Position numbers and translations under genes: made by a program. This document shows, in pieces, positions 11,292-22,080 of a stretch of 64,000 nucleotides of DNA (position 1 is its first letter; each line of letters opens with the position of its first letter). Below the pieces are notes generated by a model. The model saw nothing but the letters and a program-made list of their open reading frames with translations, made no database searches and was not told the origin of the DNA. Source of the DNA: Rahnella variigena (GTDB lineage Bacteria; Pseudomonadota; Gammaproteobacteria; Enterobacterales; Enterobacteriaceae); the NCBI RefSeq assembly GCF_003610915.1, contig NZ_NSDJ01000001.1, positions 3,968,001-4,032,000 on the forward strand, in the 5' to 3' direction.

Positions 11292-12506
11292 ATGTCCCCG
11301 ATTGAAAAATCCCACAAACTGGACAACGTCTGTTATGACATTCGCGGCCCGGTGCTTAAAGAAGCAAAACGCCTTGAAGAAGAAGGTAACAAAGTCCTTA
11401 AACTGAACATCGGCAACCCGGCGCCATTCGGATTTGACGCACCGGACGAAATTCTGGTCGATGTCATCCGTAATCTGCCCACGGCGCAAGGCTACTGTGA
11501 TTCCAAAGGTCTGTTTTCTGCCCGTAAAGCGATCATGCAGCACTATCAGGCGCGCGATATGCGCGACATCACGGTTGAAGATATCTATATCGGCAACGGT
11601 GTTTCTGAGCTCATCGTTCAGTCAATGCAGGCATTACTGAACACCGGCGACGAAATGCTGGTGCCTGCGCCGGACTATCCGTTGTGGACTGCAGCGGTTT
11701 CACTTTCCGGTGGTAACGCGGTGCATTATCTGTGTGACGAGGGCGCGGACTGGTTCCCGGACATCGCCGATATCCGTGACAAAATCACCCCGCGCACCCG
11801 CGGGATAGTGATCATCAACCCGAACAACCCGACGGGTGCGGTCTACAGCAAAGAATTGCTGATGCAGATCGTGGACATCGCCCGCGAGCACAACCTGATC
11901 ATCTTCGCAGACGAAATTTACGACAAAATTCTGTATGACGAAGCCCAGCATATTTCAATCGCCTCACTGGCGCCGGATCTGCTGACCGTCACCTTTAACG
12001 GTCTTTCAAAAACCTACCGCGTGGCCGGATTCCGCCAGGGCTGGATGGTTCTGAACGGGCCGAAGAAACATGCGAAAGGTTATATCGAAGGTCTCGAAAT
12101 GCTGGCCTCTATGCGTCTGTGTGCCAACGTGCCGATGCAACATGCTATACAAACCGCATTGGGCGGATACCAGAGCATCAGCGAGTTTATTCAGCCGGGC
12201 GGACGTCTGGTTGAACAGCGTGACCGCGCATGGGAGCTGATCAATGAAATCCCGGGAGTTTCCTGCGTGAAGCCGAAAGGCGCGCTGTATATGTTCCCGC
12301 GTATTGACGCCAAACGTTTCAACATCCATGACGACCAGAAAATGGTGCTCGACTTGCTGCTTCAGCAAAAAGTCTTGCTGGTTCAGGGTACCGCCTTTAA
12401 CTGGCCGTATCCGGATCACGTCCGCATCGTCACGCTGCCGCGCGTGGACGAACTGGAAATGGCCGTTAACAAACTGGGCCGTTTCCTCGAGACCTACCGC
12501 CAGTAA
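11292..12506 (+). CDS. alaA: Alanine transaminase AlaA
   Basis: PLP-dependent glutamate–pyruvate aminotransferase, one of the main alanine-forming enzymes of enterobacteria. Fold type I aminotransferase; the PLP lysine is in [16 protein letters not shown], and [11 protein letters not shown] and [12 protein letters not shown] are the cofactor-contact motifs. The open frame extends 48 codons upstream, but the ATG at 11292 ([19 protein letters not shown]) matches the E. coli start and gives 404 residues. Divergent from lrhA; a strong terminator follows. Confidence 0.96.
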   Translation: MSPIEKSHKLDNVCYDIRGPVLKEAKRLEEEGNKVLKLNIGNPAPFGFDAPDEILVDVIRNLPTAQGYCDSKGLFSARKAIMQHYQARDMRDITVEDIYIGNGVSELIVQSMQALLNTGDEMLVPAPDYPLWTAAVSLSGGNAVHYLCDEGADWFPDIADIRDKITPRTRGIVIINPNNPTGAVYSKELLMQIVDIAREHNLIIFADEIYDKILYDEAQHISIASLAPDLLTVTFNGLSKTYRVAGFRQGWMVLNGPKKHAKGYIEGLEMLASMRLCANVPMQHAIQTALGGYQSISEFIQPGGRLVEQRDRAWELINEIPGVSCVKPKGALYMFPRIDAKRFNIHDDQKMVLDLLLQQKVLLVQGTAFNWPYPDHVRIVTLPRVDELEMAVNKLGRFLETYRQ

Positions 12507-12511
12507 TGTTC

Positions 12512-12546
12512 AGGGCGCAGCATCCACGGCTGCGCCCTTTTCTCTT
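12512..12546 (+). terminator. Rho-independent terminator of alaA
   Basis: Nine-base stem GGGCGCAGC/GCTGCGCCC with a 7-base loop, then TTTTCTCTTT, starting 6 bases after the alaA stop codon. Confidence 0.9.
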
Positions 12547-12616
12547 TCGCCTATTTACATCACTGCCCCGCACTGCTCACAATGGACGCTCATTCACCGT
12601 TGTTATTGAGAGTGCT

Positions 12617-13216
12617 ATGAATCAGAGTCATTTTTTCGCCCATCTTTCCCGCCTCAAACTGATCAGCCGCTGGCCGCTGATGCGCAACGTCCGCACAGAG
12701 AATGTCTCTGAGCACAGCCTGCAGGTTGCCTTCGTGGCTCACGCTTTAGCTGTCATTAAGAACCGTAAATTTAACGGCAATCTGAACGCTGAACGCGTTG
12801 CCCTGCTCGCGATGTATCATGACGCCAGTGAAGTGCTGACCGGTGATATGCCGACGCCCATCAAGTATTACAATCCGCAAATTGCGCATGAATACAAAAA
12901 GATTGAGAAAATCGCTCAGCAAAAGCTGATTGAAATGTTACCGAAGGAATTGCAGGAAGATTTCCGCCCGCTGATTGACGAGCATTATTACTCTGAAGAT
13001 GAAAAGCTGACGGTCAAACAGGCTGACGCCCTGTGCGCTTATCTGAAATGTCTGGAGGAATTGTCCGCCGGAAACAATGAATTCACCCTGGCAAAGGCAC
13101 GCCTGGAAAAAACGCTGGCAGACAGAAAAAGCCCGGAAATGGACTACTTTATGGAAGTCTTTATTCCGAGCTTCAGTTTGTCACTGGATGAGATCAGCCT
13201 CGATTCCCCGATGTGA
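12617..13216 (+). CDS. yfbR: 5'-deoxynucleotidase YfbR
   Basis: HD-domain phosphohydrolase that dephosphorylates deoxyribonucleoside 5'-monophosphates. Metal ligands of the HD fold are visible: H in [12 protein letters not shown], the HD pair in [17 protein letters not shown], and a later Asp in [11 protein letters not shown]. The longer open frame would start inside the alaA stop region; the ATG at 12617 ([19 protein letters not shown]) matches the family and gives 199 residues. The TGA stop abuts the stop of convergent yfbS with no intergenic base. Confidence 0.95.
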   Translation: MNQSHFFAHLSRLKLISRWPLMRNVRTENVSEHSLQVAFVAHALAVIKNRKFNGNLNAERVALLAMYHDASEVLTGDMPTPIKYYNPQIAHEYKKIEKIAQQKLIEMLPKELQEDFRPLIDEHYYSEDEKLTVKQADALCAYLKCLEELSAGNNEFTLAKARLEKTLADRKSPEMDYFMEVFIPSFSLSLDEISLDSPM

Positions 13217-15049
13217 TCAGAACGGGAAAAGCACCGGCACCAGAAACACGCTGACGACCATCACCATCAGCGTAAAAGGCACGCCGATGCGGATAAAGTC
13301 GCCGAATTTATAGTTACCCGGCACCATCACCAGCGTGTTCACCGGTGAAGATACCGGTGTCATAAAGGCAGCAGACGCGGCAATCGCGATGATCATGGTG
13401 AACGGGTAAGGCGAAACGCCCATCTGATGCGCCGCCGCAATCGCGATTGGCGCCATCAGCACGGCAGTCGCCGTATTGGAAATAAACAGCCCGATCCCCG
13501 CGCAGAGAATGAACAAACTCAGCAGCATCATATAAGGGCCGTAGCCGCCACTGACTTCCATTAACCCCTTCACTATCAACGCTACGCCGCCGGTTTTTTG
13601 CAGTGCCAGCGCAAAAGGCATCATCCCGATGATCAACAGCAGGCTCGGCCAGTGAATGGCTTTATAAGCGCCTTCCATTGTAATGCAGCGGAATTTGCCC
13701 ATCAGAATGCAGGCGATAATGGCGGCAATCGCATTGGGTACGTCGTCGGTGAGCATCAGCGCGACCATCAGCGCCAGACAAAACAGCGCATGAGGCGCCT
13801 GGCTCAGCGCAGGCGCGACTTCGTCCACTTCAGCGGGAAGATTTAGCACGATGAAATCATGCATCTGTTGCTGAAGCTGGCGGATAAGTTTCCAGTCACC
13901 AATCACCAGCAACATATCGCCCAGCTGTAATTCCTCATCCACCAGTCTGCCTTCGAGCGCTTCCCCCTGACGGCGGATGCCGACAACGTTCAGGCCGTAG
14001 GTCGAACGGAAAGCCACGTCACGCAGTGTTTTGCCTAACAACTCGGAATCAGGGATTAACGACACTTCGGCCATACCGACATCTCTCGATTGTTCAGAGA
14101 AATACTCGCCGCGTAACACCATAGGCTCAAGCATTTCATCGGTACAAAACTGCCTGAATGATATGCCGGAATCGGACATATCAATCAGCAAGACATCGCG
14201 GGCAAACAGTTCGGTATTCCCTGTCGCGCTGACCATCACACGGCGAAACTTACGCCAGCGTTCAATGCCCACCACGTTGGCGCCATAACGCGAACGCAGG
14301 TGTAAATCATCCAGCGTGCGTCCGACCAGCGGAGAAACGGGGCGGACGGTTACCCTTCGCGCCCGGCCGGTCAGACGATAGTCGCGGATCAAATCGCGAA
14401 AAGTCCGGCGTTTCCAGCGCTGTTTATCCTGCAAAGCGTTATCGGATGAGAGCCAGCGACGGGCGATCAGCATATAGCCAACGCCCATGACCAGCACGAC
14501 CAGTCCGACCGGTGTGACCCCGAAGAAACCAAAACCATCAAATCCTTCACGCAGTAATTCACTGTTAACCACCATATTCGGCGGTGTCGCAACCAGCGTC
14601 ATCATGCCGCTGATAAGCCCGGCGAAACTCAGTGGCATCATCAGCCGTGCGGGAGAGGTTTTCATGCGGGCAGAAACGCTGATGACAACAGGAATGAAGA
14701 TCGCGACCACACCGGTGGAGCTCATAAAAGCACCGAGACCGGCCACCGTGAGCATCAGCAAAACCAGCATCCGTGTTTCACTGTTACCGGCGACTTTCAT
14801 CAGCCAGTCGCCAACCTGATAGGCCACACCGGTTCTCACCAGACCATGCCCGACGACAAACAGGGCAGCAATCAGAATCACGTTGGGATCACTGAATCCC
14901 GCCAGCGCTTCATTGATGGTCAGCGTACCGCTTAGCACGAAGGCAATGATCACCAGCAACGCCACAATATCCATTCGCAGCGTATTGCGTGCGAACAGCA
15001 CCATAGCAATAACAAGTAACGTGACTACCCAAAATAATTCACCGGTCAA
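13217..15049 (-). CDS. yfbS: SLC13/DASS-family transporter with two TrkA-C domains (YfbS)
   Basis: Predicted inner-membrane ion or dicarboxylate transporter; substrate not known. Hydrophobic helices fill residues 1–200 and 400–610. Two soluble TrkA-C-like domains lie between them, around residues 210–290 ([26 protein letters not shown]) and 300–385 ([23 protein letters not shown]); the shared 'gkTLrd…YGaNVVGI' pattern shows they are duplicated. 610 residues, as in E. coli. TrkA-C domains often bind small regulatory ligands. Confidence 0.93.
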   Translation of the reverse strand: MTGELFWVVTLLVIAMVLFARNTLRMDIVALLVIIAFVLSGTLTINEALAGFSDPNVILIAALFVVGHGLVRTGVAYQVGDWLMKVAGNSETRMLVLLMLTVAGLGAFMSSTGVVAIFIPVVISVSARMKTSPARLMMPLSFAGLISGMMTLVATPPNMVVNSELLREGFDGFGFFGVTPVGLVVLVMGVGYMLIARRWLSSDNALQDKQRWKRRTFRDLIRDYRLTGRARRVTVRPVSPLVGRTLDDLHLRSRYGANVVGIERWRKFRRVMVSATGNTELFARDVLLIDMSDSGISFRQFCTDEMLEPMVLRGEYFSEQSRDVGMAEVSLIPDSELLGKTLRDVAFRSTYGLNVVGIRRQGEALEGRLVDEELQLGDMLLVIGDWKLIRQLQQQMHDFIVLNLPAEVDEVAPALSQAPHALFCLALMVALMLTDDVPNAIAAIIACILMGKFRCITMEGAYKAIHWPSLLLIIGMMPFALALQKTGGVALIVKGLMEVSGGYGPYMMLLSLFILCAGIGLFISNTATAVLMAPIAIAAAHQMGVSPYPFTMIIAIAASAAFMTPVSSPVNTLVMVPGNYKFGDFIRIGVPFTLMVMVVSVFLVPVLFPF

Positions 15050-15103
15050 AACACACTCCGTTTGCGTTGAGATTGAGAGGCAGGACGGGTATCAGAATGG
15101 CAT

Positions 15104-15130
15104 AAAAAAACCCCGCATAAGCGAGGTTTA
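15104..15130 (-). terminator. Rho-independent terminator of yfbT
   Basis: On the minus strand AAACCTCGC-TTAT-GCGGGGTTT followed by a run of T, between yfbT and yfbS. It suggests that yfbS has its own promoter. Confidence 0.8.
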
Positions 15131-15167
15131 TATCAATTTAAAGAAGGAAACTGTGTTTTTTCTGTAC

Positions 15168-15827
15168 TTAACGCAGGCTGACTTTTACGCCTTCGCCGGA
15201 ACTGCTGACCAGCAGAATTTCCAGAGTCGACAGGTCAAAATCAACGTTTTCAATGCCCGGAGTGTCATCAGGCGCATTAACCGCAATGACTTTGCAGCCC
15301 GCAGCCAGACCGGCCATCACGCCCGCAGCGGCATCTTCGACAACCACACAATCTTCCGGTGCCAGACCTAAACGTTCTGCGCCAAGCAGATAGGCATCCG
15401 GTTGCGGTTTGCCGTGTTTCACCTGCTCCGCAGTGATAAATACTTCGGGCTCTGGCAGATGCGCCGCTTTATGGCGGGCACTGGCGACAGGCATCGAACC
15501 GGAGGTCACAATCGCCCAGGGAATGTTCTGGCGGTTAAGCTCGCTTAACAGTAAATGCGCGCCGGGAAGCGCCGTCACGCCTTCGGTGTCGGTCGCCTCG
15601 ATTTGTTCCAGTTTTATAAACTCTTTCTGAATCGTTTCTTCACTTTCGCCTTCCATGAAATGACGTAAGGAAGTAATCGCCTGTTTGCCGTGAATAAACG
15701 CCAGAACATCCTGAGGATTGACTCCCCAACTGAGCGCCCAGTTAATCCATGAACGCTCAACTGCCGGTAATGAATCCACTAACGTCCCATCAAGGTCGAA
15801 CAAGAAACCTTTGCACTCCACAGGCAA
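15168..15827 (-). CDS. hxpA: HAD-family sugar phosphatase (YfbT/HxpA)
   Basis: Haloacid-dehalogenase phosphatase that hydrolyses sugar phosphates; the E. coli orthologue is a hexitol phosphatase. The catalytic motif I FLFDLDGTLVDS holds the nucleophile/acid Asp pair; motif II is IVTSGSM, motif III lysine is in KHGKPQPDAYL, and motif IV is VVVEDAAAGVMAG. 219 residues. It has its own terminator downstream and yfbU upstream by 21 bp. Confidence 0.93.
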   Translation of the reverse strand: MPVECKGFLFDLDGTLVDSLPAVERSWINWALSWGVNPQDVLAFIHGKQAITSLRHFMEGESEETIQKEFIKLEQIEATDTEGVTALPGAHLLLSELNRQNIPWAIVTSGSMPVASARHKAAHLPEPEVFITAEQVKHGKPQPDAYLLGAERLGLAPEDCVVVEDAAAGVMAGLAAGCKVIAVNAPDDTPGIENVDFDLSTLEILLVSSSGEGVKVSLR

Positions 15828-15848
15828 TTCCCCTTTGGTTATTTCGCA

Positions 15849-16343
15849 TTAAGCATTAATGATTTGCGCGATCTCTACCGCACTCAGATGGTACTGACGC
15901 GGGCACGATTGCCATACCGCCAGCATACGCTGGTATTTATCCCACATTTTGGTCTGCGAGTTAAAGCCATGCGTGCCTGCATCGAAGTCAGTGTAACGCC
16001 CTTCGGTATTCACCATAAAACGAACATAGCTTAAATAACGGGATTCAGTGGCGGCATCGAAACCAAGGAAATCAATACGGCGACGATCCAAATCCTGTGT
16101 ATCTTTCAGATTGGTCCATGACACCTGCATGGCATGGTGCATTTCCATAATATTAATCACTGTGCGACAGGTTTCTTCCGGCAGCTCACCGAAATCTCTG
16201 TCCAGCTCGCGCATTTGCAAACCAAAACCGCGTTCAATTACCGTCTGTAACCGGCGATACCGTTCCGCATTATCGGGATCCAGCATGGTCATCATTTTGT
16301 ATTGATTCGATAAAATCAGGCGTTGAGCGTTAGTCATTTCCAT
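15849..16343 (-). CDS. yfbU: YfbU family protein
   Basis: Conserved enterobacterial protein of unknown biochemical role; the E. coli gene has been linked to cell-death phenotypes. The translated product [20 protein letters not shown]… with the conserved ending [14 protein letters not shown] matches YfbU along its length. The frame is open 48 codons further upstream, but the ATG at 16343 gives 164 residues, the family length. It lies 21 bp upstream of hxpA, so the two may be co-transcribed. Confidence 0.93.
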   Translation of the reverse strand: MEMTNAQRLILSNQYKMMTMLDPDNAERYRRLQTVIERGFGLQMRELDRDFGELPEETCRTVINIMEMHHAMQVSWTNLKDTQDLDRRRIDFLGFDAATESRYLSYVRFMVNTEGRYTDFDAGTHGFNSQTKMWDKYQRMLAVWQSCPRQYHLSAVEIAQIINA

Positions 16344-16538
16344 CGTGAAAATCCTCATGTCTGCATAATGAGCAAAGCATGGCATAGCGCAAAGTTCTGC
16401 GAAATCGCAAGCACACCATTCTTTGATTTGAGTCGGGATCTCATCTGAAATAATCACCGGAGGGGACTTTCCTCCGGTGTCATGCAACTCATGAAAGACT
16501 ATAGATGATGGCTGACAGGGTCAGTGGGGAAATCAGGC

Positions 16539-16994
16539 TTACAGATCGTCTAAAAATGTTTTATCGAGTTGCTTGAACGCGCGTTTAAGCACGTCAGCTA
16601 AAGACTGATAGGTCGGGGTGCCTTCAATCGGTGCCAGCGCTTGCCCGGCTTCTGCAAGCTTATTGCGCACATCATGGAACCAGCCGAGTAAACCAGGAGG
16701 CAGAGGCGTCACGGAACGGCGACCGAGCCACCACAAGCCCTGCATTGGCAAACTGCAGGCAAAAATCGCTGTAGCTACCGCCAGCCCGAGCTGACCACCG
16801 AGGGCAATTTGCCACGTCAGGGTAAATACCGCCACCGGCGGCATAATACGCACGGCAAAACGGGTGGCCGTAGAGATGCGGTTCTCCGGAAACATAGGAG
16901 CCAGGCGCTTATCTGACGGCCATGTCTTCATATAGTGCTGTCCGCGCTGGAAGATCTGAAACCAGCTTACGGAGCCTGTTGGCTTACTCGTCAT
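16539..16994 (-). CDS. yfbV: UPF0208 membrane protein YfbV
   Basis: Small inner-membrane protein of unknown mechanism; E. coli YfbV has been implicated in insulating the Ter macrodomain. Two hydrophobic segments are visible around residues 45–90 ([20 protein letters not shown] and [21 protein letters not shown]), followed by a soluble C-terminal part rich in charged residues. 151 residues, the family length. It keeps its conserved place beside ackA, transcribed away from it. Confidence 0.92.
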   Translation of the reverse strand: MTSKPTGSVSWFQIFQRGQHYMKTWPSDKRLAPMFPENRISTATRFAVRIMPPVAVFTLTWQIALGGQLGLAVATAIFACSLPMQGLWWLGRRSVTPLPPGLLGWFHDVRNKLAEAGQALAPIEGTPTYQSLADVLKRAFKQLDKTFLDDL

Positions 16995-17513
16995 CTTTGC
17001 ACCTCAACTTCACGTATAAAATTTAAAAAATAGTTGTAAAACACAAACTGGAGTTTACCACGATAAAATATATTTTGTTTTTACTGACACTGTCGGTATT
17101 CTATCGCAGCCTCGCAACCCTCTCAGGCAACGACATCATAATAAAGTTGGGATACAAACGGTAATTTGCAATGTTTGCTCCCTATATTAAGCATAGTGCC
17201 TTGCTCTGGGTGGTTTTGTAATTAGTTATTGTATTTTTTGTTAGTGTTTTTACTGATTAGTAACATCCTGAAGGCGCATAACAGAGATACTTTGTGCCCG
17301 TGCACAGATTATTCCCCTGTTATCAGAGGGCTTGAACAACCAGAGCCCGGCGATTCTCCAGCTTTTTCATCATCATGCCGGTTTTGGCTCTCCGGCATGA
17401 TGTTAATCATAATTGTCACCGCCATTATGCGCTACGCTTGATGTCAGATTGACGATTTATTAACCACGTGTATTGTTTTTCTTAAACAGCACCAACAATA
17501 AATAGGTACTTCC
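16995..17513. other. Intergenic region between yfbV and ackA
   Basis: Divergent promoter region of about 520 bp. A 70-codon plus-strand frame at 17229–17441 looks like chance coding. The one strong structure is the 11-bp inverted repeat at 17371–17402, described separately. Operators for ArcA or FNR, known for ackA in E. coli, could not be identified with confidence. Confidence 0.6.
17371..17402. repeat. Perfect 11-bp inverted repeat upstream of ackA
   Basis: Arms CATCATGCCGG and CCGGCATGATG with a 10-base loop, about 112–143 bp before the ackA start. No T-tract follows in either direction, so a simple terminator is unlikely. It may be a leader hairpin or a protein site. Confidence 0.6.
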
Positions 17514-18716
17514 ATGTCGAGTAAGCTTGTACTGGTTCTTAACTGTGGTAGTTCTTCCCTTAAGTTTGCCATCATTGATGCTGCAAATGGTGAAGAACAC
17601 ATTTCAGGTTTAGCCGAATGTTTCCATCTGCCAGAAGCACGCATTAAATGGAAAATGGACGGTGGCAAAGAAGAAGCCGCTTTAGGTGCGGGTGCCGCAC
17701 ACAGTGAAGCGCTGAAGTTTATCGTTAACAACATTCTGAGCAAAAAACCTGAGCTGTCCGCAGAGCTGGTTGCAATCGGCCACCGCATCGTTCATGGCGG
17801 CGAAAAGCTGACCAAGTCCATGCTGATCAACGACGCTGTCATCGAAGGTATCAAAGAATCTATCCCGTTTGCACCGCTGCATAACCCGGCTCACCTGATC
17901 GGTATCGATGAAGCGCTGAAATCTTTCCCTAAACTGGCTGATAAAAACGTTGCCGTTTTCGACACCGCTTTCCATCAGACCATGCCTGAAGAGTCTTATC
18001 TCTACGCCCTGCCGTACAGCCTGTATAAAGATCACCATGTCCGTCGTTACGGCGCACACGGCACCAGTCACTTCTATGTGACTCAGGAAGCCGCAAAAAT
18101 GCTGAACAAGCCAGTGGAAGAAGTGAATCTGATCACTTGCCACCTGGGTAACGGCGGTTCTGTCAGCGCCATCCGTAACGGTAAATGTGTAGACACTTCC
18201 ATGGGTCTGACCCCGCTGGAAGGTCTGGTGATGGGTACACGTAGCGGTGACATCGACCCGGCTATCATCTTCCATCTGCATGATTCTCTGGGCATGAGTG
18301 TTGATCAAATCAACAAAATGCTGACCAAAGAATCTGGCCTGCTGGGTCTGACCGAAGTCACCAGCGACTGCCGTTATGTGGAAGACAACTACACCACCAA
18401 AGCGGATGCAAAACGTGCAATGGACGTGTTCTGCCATCGTCTGGCGAAATACATCGGTGCGTATACTTCACTGATGGAAGGCCGTCTCGACGCCGTGGTA
18501 TTCACTGGCGGTATCGGTGAAAACGCCGCAATGGTTCGCGAACTGTCTCTGGCTAAACTGGGCCTGCTGGGCTTTGAAGTTGACCACGAACGCAACCTGG
18601 CTGCCCGTTTCGGCAAATCCGGCGCGATCAATAAAGAAGGCACCCGCACCGCTCTGGTCATCCCGACCAACGAAGAGCTGGTGATTGCACAAGACGCCGC
18701 GCGTCTGACTGCATAA
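17514..18716 (+). CDS. ackA: Acetate kinase
   Basis: Cytoplasmic enzyme interconverting acetyl phosphate + ADP and acetate + ATP; with Pta it forms the acetate overflow and assimilation route and sets the acetyl-phosphate pool. ASKHA-fold motifs are clear: [13 protein letters not shown] at the N-terminus, [19 protein letters not shown], the phosphate loop [11 protein letters not shown], and [13 protein letters not shown]. 400 residues as in E. coli. A hairpin separates it from pta, 165 bp downstream. Confidence 0.97.
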   Translation: MSSKLVLVLNCGSSSLKFAIIDAANGEEHISGLAECFHLPEARIKWKMDGGKEEAALGAGAAHSEALKFIVNNILSKKPELSAELVAIGHRIVHGGEKLTKSMLINDAVIEGIKESIPFAPLHNPAHLIGIDEALKSFPKLADKNVAVFDTAFHQTMPEESYLYALPYSLYKDHHVRRYGAHGTSHFYVTQEAAKMLNKPVEEVNLITCHLGNGGSVSAIRNGKCVDTSMGLTPLEGLVMGTRSGDIDPAIIFHLHDSLGMSVDQINKMLTKESGLLGLTEVTSDCRYVEDNYTTKADAKRAMDVFCHRLAKYIGAYTSLMEGRLDAVVFTGGIGENAAMVRELSLAKLGLLGFEVDHERNLAARFGKSGAINKEGTRTALVIPTNEELVIAQDAARLTA

Positions 18717-18728
18717 TCGATTCAAGAC

Positions 18729-18753
18729 TGCCCGCGTCATGCGGGCAATTTTT
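18729..18753 (+). terminator. Hairpin-T terminator between ackA and pta
   Basis: TGCCCGC-GTCAT-GCGGGCA followed by ATTTTT, 12 bases after the ackA stop. Some read-through into pta is likely, since the two genes are usually co-transcribed; the hairpin may set the ratio, with an extra pta promoter in the remaining gap. Confidence 0.75.
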
Positions 18754-18881
18754 CACTCAAAGGCAAACGCCGCCCGTTTGGACGCACCGCGCAGGATAAT
18801 CATCGCGCTTATGCTGATCATTATCCCCTTTGCACAAACCTGCGAATGTCCCTGCCTGGCAACCGTTAAAGAGGTTTAGCC

Positions 18882-21041
18882 GTGTCCCGTACAATTATGT
18901 TGATCCCTACAGGCACCAGCGTTGGTCTGACCAGCGTCAGCCTGGGCGTGATCCGTGCCATGGAACAAAAAGGCGTCAGCCTGAGCATCTTCAAGCCAAT
19001 CGCTCAACCGCGTGCTGGCGGCGATGCTCCTGACCAGACCACCACCATCATTCGTGCTAACTCTACCGTGACTGCAGCTGAACCGCTGAAAATGAGCCAC
19101 GTTGAAACGCTGCTGAGCTCCAACCAGCAGGACGTGCTGATGGAAGAGATCATCGCGCGTTACCATGAAAATACCAAAGACGCAGAAGTGGTGCTGGTGG
19201 AAGGTTTAGTGCCTACCCGTAAACACCAGTTCGCCAACGCGCTGAACTATGAAATCGCTAAAACCCTGAACGCAGAAATCGTCTTCGTTCTGGCGCTGGG
19301 CAATGATTCTCCTGCGCAGCTCAAAGAACGTATCGAACTGGCCCGTTCCAGCTTCGGCGGCAGCAAAAATAAAAACATCACCGGCGTTATCATTAACAAA
19401 CTGAATGCACCGGTTGATGATCAGGGTCGTACCCGTCCTGATCTGTCTGAAATCTTTGATGATTCAACCAAAGCCAGCGTGGCAAATATCGACCCGACTC
19501 AGCTGTTCGCCAACAGCCCGCTGCCGGTTCTGGGTTGCATTCCATGGAGCTTCGAGCTGATTGCCACCCGCGCAATCGACATGGCCAAGCACCTGAACGC
19601 CCGCATCATCAACGAAGGCGACGTTAAAACCCGCCGCGTGAAATCCGTGACTTTCTGCGCACGCAGCATTCCTCATATGCTGGAGCATTTCCGTCCGGGT
19701 TCCCTGCTGGTCACTTCTGCTGACCGTCCGGACGTGCTGGTTTCAGCCTGTCTGGCCGCCATGAATGGCGTAGAAATCGGTGCGATCCTGCTGACCGGCG
19801 GCTACGAAATTGATGAGCGCATCAACAGCCTGTGCGAACGCGCCTTCCAGACCGGCCTGCCAGTCTTCATGGTAGATACCAACACCTGGCAGACGTCCCT
19901 GAGCCTGCAAAGCTTCAACCTGGAAGTTCCTGCAGATGACCATCAGCGCGTAGAGAAACTGCAGCAGTACGTGGCGTCTCACATCAATGCTGACTGGATC
20001 AATTCCCTGAGCGCCCACTCCGAGCGTTCACGTCGTCTGTCTCCGCCAGCCTTCCGTTATCAGCTGACCGAACTGGCACGTAAAGCCGGTAAACGCATCG
20101 TTCTGCCAGAAGGCGACGAGCCACGCACCGTGAAAGCGGCAGCGCTGTGTGCTGAACGTGGTATCGCGGAATGCGTTCTGTTGGGTAATCCTGACGAGAT
20201 CAAACGCGTTGCAGCGGCTCAGGGTGTGACGCTGGGTAAAGGCATCGAAATCGTTGATCCGGTTGTTGTGCGCGAAGAATACGTGGCACGTCTGGTTGAA
20301 TTGCGTAAAAGCAAAGGCATGACCGAAGTGGTTGCGCGCGAACAACTGGAAGATAACGTGGTTCTGGGCACGCTGATGCTGGAACAAGGTAACGTTGACG
20401 GTCTGGTTTCCGGTGCTGTTCACACCACCGCAAACACCATCCGTCCACCGTTGCAGTTGATCAAAACCGCGCCGGGCAGCTCACTGGTTTCTTCTGTGTT
20501 CTTCATGCTGCTGCCCGACCAGGTTCTGGTGTATGGCGACTGTGCGATCAACCCGGATCCAACTGCTGAGCAACTGTCTGAAATCGCGATCCAGTCTGCG
20601 GATTCCGCTGCGGCATTCGGTATCGAACCACGCGTTGCGATGATCTCCTACTCAACCGGTAACTCCGGCGCAGGTAGCGATGTCGAGAAAGTGCGTGAAG
20701 CTACCCGTCTGGCCCAGGAAAAACGACCAGATCTTATCATCGATGGTCCGCTGCAATACGACGCCGCAATCATGGCTGACGTTGCAAAATCCAAAGCGCC
20801 AAACTCGCCGGTTGCGGGTAAAGCGACCGTGTTCATCTTCCCAGACCTGAACACCGGTAACACCACGTATAAAGCGGTACAGCGCTCTGCGGATCTGGTC
20901 TCTATCGGGCCGATGCTGCAAGGTATGCGTAAACCGGTTAACGACCTGTCCCGTGGCGCACTGGTAGACGATATCGTCTACACCGTGGCACTGACCGCGA
21001 TTCAGTCTGCTCAGGCAGAAGCTGCGGTTCAGGCTAAATAA
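18882..21041 (+). CDS. pta: Phosphate acetyltransferase
   Basis: Converts acetyl-CoA and phosphate to acetyl phosphate and CoA. This is the long enterobacterial form: an N-terminal P-loop-like domain ([20 protein letters not shown]), a central DRTGG-type regulatory domain (around residues 220–330, [16 protein letters not shown]), and the C-terminal catalytic PTA domain from about residue 395 ([20 protein letters not shown] to [16 protein letters not shown]). 719 residues against 714 in E. coli. A strong terminator follows. Confidence 0.97.
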   Translation: MSRTIMLIPTGTSVGLTSVSLGVIRAMEQKGVSLSIFKPIAQPRAGGDAPDQTTTIIRANSTVTAAEPLKMSHVETLLSSNQQDVLMEEIIARYHENTKDAEVVLVEGLVPTRKHQFANALNYEIAKTLNAEIVFVLALGNDSPAQLKERIELARSSFGGSKNKNITGVIINKLNAPVDDQGRTRPDLSEIFDDSTKASVANIDPTQLFANSPLPVLGCIPWSFELIATRAIDMAKHLNARIINEGDVKTRRVKSVTFCARSIPHMLEHFRPGSLLVTSADRPDVLVSACLAAMNGVEIGAILLTGGYEIDERINSLCERAFQTGLPVFMVDTNTWQTSLSLQSFNLEVPADDHQRVEKLQQYVASHINADWINSLSAHSERSRRLSPPAFRYQLTELARKAGKRIVLPEGDEPRTVKAAALCAERGIAECVLLGNPDEIKRVAAAQGVTLGKGIEIVDPVVVREEYVARLVELRKSKGMTEVVAREQLEDNVVLGTLMLEQGNVDGLVSGAVHTTANTIRPPLQLIKTAPGSSLVSSVFFMLLPDQVLVYGDCAINPDPTAEQLSEIAIQSADSAAAFGIEPRVAMISYSTGNSGAGSDVEKVREATRLAQEKRPDLIIDGPLQYDAAIMADVAKSKAPNSPVAGKATVFIFPDLNTGNTTYKAVQRSADLVSIGPMLQGMRKPVNDLSRGALVDDIVYTVALTAIQSAQAEAAVQAK

Positions 21042-21074
21042 GCCAGAATCTCTGAGCGTAAAACTTCTGAACGC

Positions 21075-21107
21075 AAAACGCCGGGCTTAATGTCCGGCGT
21101 TTTTTTT
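21075..21107 (+). terminator. Rho-independent terminator of pta
   Basis: Ten-base stem AAAACGCCGG/CCGGCGTTTT with a 9-base loop and eight consecutive T on the plus strand. The upstream A-run means it may also stop transcripts of the convergent transketolase operon. Confidence 0.92.
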
Positions 21108-21126
21108 GTCGTTTTTTCGGTAAATC

Positions 21127-22080
21127 TCAGAGCAACGTTTTCGCGGCTTCAAGAATATGTTCAGCCGTCAGGCCATATTCCTGCTGCAAGAACTCCTGCG
21201 TTCCTACCTGACCGTAACGCTCTTTCACGCCCACACGGCGCATTGGCACCGGCTGGTTTTCCACCAGCACTTCCGCTACCGCCGATCCCAGCCCGTTGTG
21301 AATACTGTGGTTTTCACAGGTCACAATTTTGCCCGTTTTCGCGGCGTATTTGATGATAATGTTTCTATCAATCGGCTTGAGGGTGAACATGTCGATGACT
21401 GCCGCACTGACGCCTTCGCGTTCCAGCATTTCTGCCGCTTTCAGCGCTTCGGCAACCATAATCCCGTTGGCGATCAGCGTAACGTCAGTACCGTCCCGCA
21501 GCAGATTAGCTTTGCCGATGGTGAACGTCGACCCTTCCTGATAAACCTGCGTGGCCTGTTTGCGTATGGTTCGCACCCAGTAGAAACCTTTCTGATCCAT
21601 CAGCTGCAACAGGATATTGCGGAACATCACCGCATCCGTCACTTCCATGACTACGGAATTTGCCAGCCCGCGCACGATGCCCATATCCTCAAACGACATA
21701 TGCGTGCCACCGTTATGACAGGCGCTGACGCCCGCATCTGACGCGATAATTTTGACGTTATTCTTCTGATAATCCAGCGACATAAATAATTGATCGAAAC
21801 AGCGGCGGCTGGCGAACGCGGTAAAAGTATGCACAAACGGCACGCGACCGGTCAGCGACAAACCTGCTGCAACGCCGATCACATTGGCTTCCATAATGCC
21901 GCAGTTAATCACATGATCAGGATGATCTTTATGCACGCCGTCCATCGCCATCGAGCTCATCAGGTCGGCTTCAAGCGCAATAATCGGCGTATTTTCCACA
22001 ATCTTTTCACGCATGGTATTGGCGTAAACTTTGCGCATTTCCACCACGTCTTTTTGTAATTCAAGAGAGACTTCAAACAT
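21127..22080 (-). CDS. Split transketolase, C-terminal subunit
   Basis: C-terminal half of a thiamine-diphosphate transketolase: pyrimidine-binding domain and C-terminal domain. The catalytic Glu that activates TPP is expected at E64 in INCGIMEANVIG; GGTHMSFEDMG (about residues 124–134) is the conserved His motif of this domain. 317 residues. The start overlaps the 3' end of the N-terminal subunit gene by 8 bp and has a GGAGG six bases before the ATG, so the halves are made together. Similar to the Salmonella STM2340/STM2341 type. Acceptor and donor sugars are unknown. Confidence 0.88.
   Translation of the reverse strand: MFEVSLELQKDVVEMRKVYANTMREKIVENTPIIALEADLMSSMAMDGVHKDHPDHVINCGIMEANVIGVAAGLSLTGRVPFVHTFTAFASRRCFDQLFMSLDYQKNNVKIIASDAGVSACHNGGTHMSFEDMGIVRGLANSVVMEVTDAVMFRNILLQLMDQKGFYWVRTIRKQATQVYQEGSTFTIGKANLLRDGTDVTLIANGIMVAEALKAAEMLEREGVSAAVIDMFTLKPIDRNIIIKYAAKTGKIVTCENHSIHNGLGSAVAEVLVENQPVPMRRVGVKERYGQVGTQEFLQQEYGLTAEHILEAAKTLL

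Noticed and set aside
17229-17441. 70-codon plus-strand frame upstream of ackA
   Set aside because: It contains the perfect hairpin at 17371–17402 and has no recognisable features; more likely leader or promoter DNA.
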